Assembly (NCBI GenBank): GCA_947359465.1
Contig: OX375875.1
Coordinates: 11,067,038-11,131,037 of the forward strand
Direction of reading: 5' to 3'
Length of the DNA stretch: 64,000 bases
Source: Metellina segmentata
Taxonomy: Eukaryota > Arthropoda > Arachnida > Araneae > Tetragnathidae
Each line of letters begins with the position of its first letter. Position 1 is the first letter of the stretch. The translations under genes were made by a program, and so were the position numbers. Under the pieces are notes generated by a model. The model ran no database searches and had not been told where the DNA came from. It saw nothing but the letters and a program-made list of their open reading frames with translations. Below, one piece after another: positions 60,006-64,000 of this stretch.

Positions 60006-62329
60006 ATACAACGAATCTGTAAAACTTTGCCATAAAATGGCAAATCACCAACGTAACCGAAATCACACATCGCAAATTTTGCTGAAATGACACACTTGCG
60101 GGGAGGAGAGACAAGAATAATACCGAAACAAGGGCAATGAACAAAGAGGTCGATGCTGAAGAATGAGATGCTTTTACCAGCGGGTCCATAAACTGCCTCT
60201 TCTACACCCTAAATGGGTTCTCAAGTCCCATGTTTCAGGTAGTGGGAAATAACGACTCGAGATAGAAGAAAAGAGGCCCCATTTCTATCGGAGGGTGGTC
60301 ATTCGGTATGTCCTCTTACCCGATGGAAGGATCTGATCGAATTAGGGGAGAGGGCGCTGAGTTATAGAGTTTCCCAACCTCCGTGTTAGTAACGAAATTA
60401 ACATCCATCAGACGTTTATTTGGTAGACGGAAATTGAATTCCGGTGTCAAGTAACACGTCTCTGTCGCTGTTGGAGGCATGTGCTTGATGTACAGCCAGT
60501 CCACTTTTATTGCGGGGTGGTATGTGAAGGGTTGGGATTGGATTCTTTACAAAAGACAATGAACTTCTGTGGTGTGGTTTGGTTCGTAGTGGTGGACGTA
60601 AAGACGGTGGAGGGATTTGTTGAAGATATGGACAGAGCATTCAGAATGTATTTAACTCTCCAGATGGATGTTTGACGAGATATCTCGTAATTAGAAAAAG
60701 TGACCAGATCTTTATGGATAATGTATCTCATCATTAAATGAAAAGCAAGCAGGTCTTAATCGCGTCATCATTAAACAATCAGCGTGTCATATTTTTAACT
60801 TTTTTAAAGGTGAGGAGGATTGTGGTAGTAGTGGATGAGTTGTGGATGAGTTGAAGTGGTTCCTTACTTACTAAAGTATTAGCAAGAGGACTTCAATAGC
60901 AATAACCCTAGGTTTCCCATTAAATGATTAAGGTGATTTCTTTAACAAAGGAACAAGAGACAAAATAATATATTGATACGACCTGTGGTTCTTGAGATGA
61001 CTTTATCTGAAATTGCTTCCAGTATTGAGGAGAGTTTTTTTTTGATGAGGAAACCGGATTCGAACTTGAAGACAAGTGAGGGTATCTCCCTTGAAGTGTA
61101 ATTGGAAATGCAATGGGGATAGTGGAAACGACGGCCACTTCCCAACTTTACTTACAAGGAGAAATAATAGGATTTGGCTGGTGATGTTGAAGACACATAA
61201 TCAAAAAGTAGATGATTGAGAGAGGAAATACTTCTTTTATTCTGTTATGAAGAGGACTTTCTGTTACTTCTGCTTCACATCAGCGTGGGTCCATGCGTTC
61301 CTCTGTTGTTGTGGTTTGAAGGGGTAGGTGCGTTACCCAAACAAGACAATTTCTTGTATAGAGATTCCTGTCGGAGTAGGGTCTCGAAGGAGGGGATACA
61401 CGGAAAGTTGAAGAAGAAACTGCACCGGAACAGGGTGTCCTGGGAGACACCACTCCAACCAGAAATTGAAAAAAAGGTTGGAGGTAACTGCAGGATCAAT
61501 ATTGAGAATTATTGAAGGAAGGAAAGCATTGAACAATTTGACCTGGATCAGCCAGGAAGATTAGATGGTTGAAAGGGATGTTCCACAGGAGATGATTCCT
61601 GTCCCTCGTTCAAAAACACTTCCCTTCGATTCTCCGATCCTCGCAGTCACCCCGAACAATCCAAGCAGTCGAGATTTTATGTCTTTTGACGTTGGTGAAA
61701 AGTGAGAGTCTGAGGAAAATCACGCCAACACCTGTATTTATGGGATGAATGAAAACTGCGATTTTGTCGCCAATTATGTTGCCAAAATTCCATTTATGAT
61801 GGTTTATCTCCATCCGAAATCTAGCCAGAAACCGCCAAGTGGCAACCCTACTTTGCGTCCTTCCTGGGTCTGAATGAATGAAATTGAATAAAGAGGATTA
61901 TAAAATATATCCTTCATCATATCGACTAGAAACAACTATCAAAATGACCATAAGGTCTTAAAGCACATTTTGACAGATGTTCAGAAGTCGTACGATCAAA
62001 ATTGATGAAGTTAATTACCCTTTTGATAGTTGGATCTATGAATGAAAGTTGGCAAGGGGTTGACCCCTAAATTTGCCCACTTTTTCTCGGAATCGGCCGT
62101 CTCTTCGACCGTTGTGGGAAGAAGGAATGCAAGGGAATTCCAGCCTGTAGCACTGTACTTTTCCGTTGGGAGAACGAGTGAGTTTCAGAAAGCGTTCTTT
62201 TCGGTGAGTTCAGGGGGTGAATCCATGAAAATTGGTGTTGTCTGTGTAATTTTTAGGTTCGTTGTAGGTGCGGTGATGATTATGAATGTAACGTTTTCAA
62301 TTAACGTTACACAGCGCGATAAAGATATA
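60006..62329. other. long anonymous region
   Basis: About 2.3 kb that is less AT-rich than average, without a supportable gene. It holds a 14-bp palindrome ACGAGATATCTCGT near 60675 (dispersed repeat) and an open plus-strand frame of 121 codons (62042-62407) whose end runs into the next Tc1 copy. I cannot name a family for the frame. Confidence 0.4.
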
Positions 62330-62895
62330 TACTATATGGACAAAAGTATTTGGACACAGCATGTTTTTCAGAAAACGTGCTTTATTATTATATTTTGTTA
62401 CGAGTAGGTCCTTCTTTTGCTTGTATTAAATCTGCAACACGTCGAGGTATACTTTTCATAAGTTCTCTGTAAATCTGGGCAGGAATAGCTCGCAATACCT
62501 CTTGCAAGGCTGTGAGTAGAGATTGTTGTAAAGACAGACGTGCATGGCGGTGTCGTACTCATAGCTCCAGTTTGTCTCGAAAGTGCTCGATTGAATTAAG
62601 ATCGAGGTTCTCAACAGGCCAGTCAAGAAAATTCATGTAATTTTCATTAAACCAGTCATGCGTTTGCAGTATACCATGGCGCTCGATCCTGTTGGAAGAA
62701 ACAACCATCATCGCCGTAGTATTGCCACAGTGTAGTCAAGGCCGAATGATCCAGAACGTCGAGGTACACGTCAGCGTTTGTGGTACCAGGTACATAAAGC
62801 AATGGGCAGAGTCCTAACCAGGAAAAACAACCCCACACTAAGATGGATCGTCCTCTTAATTCTTGCAGTATCCAAATACCTTTGTCCGCATAGTG
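62330..62895 (-). mobile_element. Tc1 deletion derivative, family 1 (566 bp)
   Basis: TA flanks (62328-62329 and 62896-62897). The ends read tACTATATGGACAAAAGTAT and, reversed, CACTATGCGGACAAAGGTAT. The minus strand runs from the terminal repeat into [20 protein letters not shown] and on to FFQQDRAPW, then decays. Plus-strand reading of the remainder aligns with 34681-35245 throughout. It has the same junction and one base more in total length. It lacks the DNA-binding domain and first catalytic Asp. Confidence 0.9.
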
Positions 62896-63255
62896 TATCG
62901 CTTTGTTGTTGCCAATCTCCACGTCTAGCTTCAGCTAGATCAAATACACAAGTCCATTCACCCACACAAATGAACAAAAGCAGGTGAGATAACTTATGGG
63001 CGGAGTAAACATGAAGCCTCTGTTAGTCACAAGGACCGGATCATCCGAGGGTAGAGGACTGACTTAACTACTTATAGTTATAGAATCTCGTATTTTAGCA
63101 AAATTGACCAGATCATGATGGACGAGATACCTCATCGAAGCCACTTGGAGGGTTAAAATTAAAGAATTTATGGTGGTGTTGTCGTTTTGCTCCCTCGATA
63201 ACTGTTAAAATATTCATATACTGTAGAAAGGTGCTCGCTCGTTTCTTACCTTATA
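62896..63255. other. spacer with dispersed repeat
   Basis: gatcatgatggacgagatac followed by gaagccacttggagggttaa (63110-63160) matches the repeat at 42515 and 13131. No gene. Confidence 0.5.
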
Positions 63256-63353
63256 CACAGTCCAGTCACATTAATGTGACCACCACCTACTTTCGACGTC
63301 AACGTGAAATAATCAATCACAAAAGGCAGGTGGCAGCACATTGCAGTGGAGTG

Positions 63354-63361
63354 TATATAAA
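63354..63361 (+). promoter_or_regulatory. TATA-like box of the Tc1-like transposase
   Basis: TATATAAA lies 47 bases upstream of the transposase ATG at 63408 and within the element. A start of transcription about 25-30 bases downstream would give a short leader. Placement supports it, but there is no direct evidence. Confidence 0.4.
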
Positions 63362-63407
63362 GGATGTCTTAGGGCATCGGAAAGCATTAAAATAAATCGT
63401 TGGCGTG

Positions 63408-64000
63408 ATGCAGAAACGTAGCGATTTATCCGACGTCCAAAAGGGCATGATTATTGGCTTTCGTGCCAAGGGTGGAAGCATTTTGGAAACGGCTAATTTT
63501 GTGAACTGTTCGCGTGCCGCCGTGGTAAAAGTATACCGTGCATGGCAAAATGGCACTATCTAAAATCAGCGGCGTGGCACATGTGGTGCACCATGGGCTA
63601 TAGATGACAGAGGCGAACAAAGGCTACGGAGATGCGTTCGGGCGAATAGACGTGCAACTGTTGAGCAACTGACCTCCCAGATGAACCAAGGGGCTACCAA
63701 GAGTGCATCCTCAACAACGGTTCAGCGAACGTTGCTGCGCATGGGCCTCAGCAGCAGACGCCTGGTTAATGTACCTATGCTGACTGCTGTTCATCGGCAA
63801 CGAAGGCTGGAATTTTCACGCCAGTATCGCAACTGGACGTCCACAGAGTGGCGACAGGTGGCTTTTTCCGATGAATCACGTTTCATGCTCCATCGGACAA
63901 ATGGACGTTGGCGTATACGGCGTGAAACGTCTGAAAGCAAACACCCTGCAATACTTGCCGGAAAGATCCAGGCTGGAGGAGGAAGCATTATGGTTTGGGG
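63408..64000 (+). pseudogene. Tc1-like transposase, one stop, C-terminus outside window
   Basis: ATG at 63408 opens a frame with LSDVQKGMIIGFRAKGG and NCSRAAVVKVYRAWQNGT, the first helix-turn-helix. A TAA at 63561-63563 (codon 52) interrupts it, after which the same frame stays open to the window end. The second DNA-binding part has TTVQRTLLRMGLSSRR, the first catalytic Asp lies in VAFSDESRFML, and the frame reaches SIMVWG at 64000. Only one disabling change is visible in 197 codons, so it is younger than the other copies. The second Asp and the Glu lie outside. Confidence 0.88.

Larger units (their letters stand above)
63256..64000 (+). mobile_element. Tc1-like element (family 4), 5' half, cut by the window edge
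   Basis: TA at 63254-63255 precedes CACAGTCCAGTCACATTAAT. The terminal repeat contains a 16-bp perfect palindrome GTCACATTAATGTGAC (63265-63280). A TATA-like sequence and a transposase ORF follow in the expected order. The right terminal repeat lies beyond the window. Confidence 0.85.

Noticed and set aside
62042..62407. 121-codon plus-strand frame as a host gene
   Set aside because: Its last third runs into the Tc1 terminal repeat, and nothing in the rest resembles a known domain.

Overview
The window looks like a repeat-rich, AT-rich, intergenic or heterochromatic piece of an arthropod nuclear genome. The mix of Tc1/mariner, hAT, Helitron-like, Jockey-like LINE and tRNA-headed SINE copies recalls orb-weaving spiders, but that placement is inference from memory and not shown by the sequence. 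There is no operon structure, no rRNA, no convincing functional tRNA and no intact host protein gene. Nearly every recognisable coding stretch is a decayed transposase or reverse-transcriptase-type ORF.

Layout. 0-5.2 kb: the 3' end of a Tc1 element, two SINEs, and two Helitron-like elements abutting head to tail (2480-5166, minus). 6.2-8.5 kb: another Helitron-like element holding a 1.4 kb Tc1 element with a broken DD34E transposase. 8.7-11.0 kb: a hAT element with a decayed transposase, itself split by a non-autonomous hAT element that contains a tRNA-like head. 11.1-12.9 kb: a second Helitron-like family (copies also at 21.1 and 52.2 kb) and the RNase H end of a LINE. 15.4-17.6 kb: a mariner deletion derivative, then a Helitron-like element holding the second, inverted copy of the same hAT element. 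19.3-20.9 kb: LINE remains, one LINE inserted in another. 23-25.8 kb: microsatellites and a Harbinger-like MITE. 25.9-29.0 kb: a 217-bp satellite, exactly 14 units. 30-33.7 kb: a cluster of SINEs, a Tc1 fragment, a (TA)n tract and a hAT MITE with a perfect 8-bp target duplication. 34.7-37.2 kb: a Tc1 deletion derivative and a GA-rich minisatellite. 39-45 kb: two copies of a TIR element of unknown superfamily. 45.5-63 kb: further Tc1 deletion derivatives, SINEs, a short Helitron-like element and long anonymous AT-rich spacers. 63.3-64 kb: the 5' half of a Tc1-like element running off the window edge.

The most interesting themes are these. (1) Two separate Tc1 families have been amplified as ~565-bp derivatives that join the terminal repeat directly to the transposase just before its VWG motif. 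(2) Both Helitron-like families carry hairpins with the GCGAAGC mini-hairpin sequence. (3) One Helitron-like family repeatedly carries the CRE palindrome TGACGTCA. (4) The 217-bp satellite shows ordered sequence variants. (5) A SINE system combines two different tRNA-like heads with one shared body.

All calls come from reading the sequence by eye. Element ends supported by target-site duplications are the firmest. Boundaries of decayed copies are approximate.
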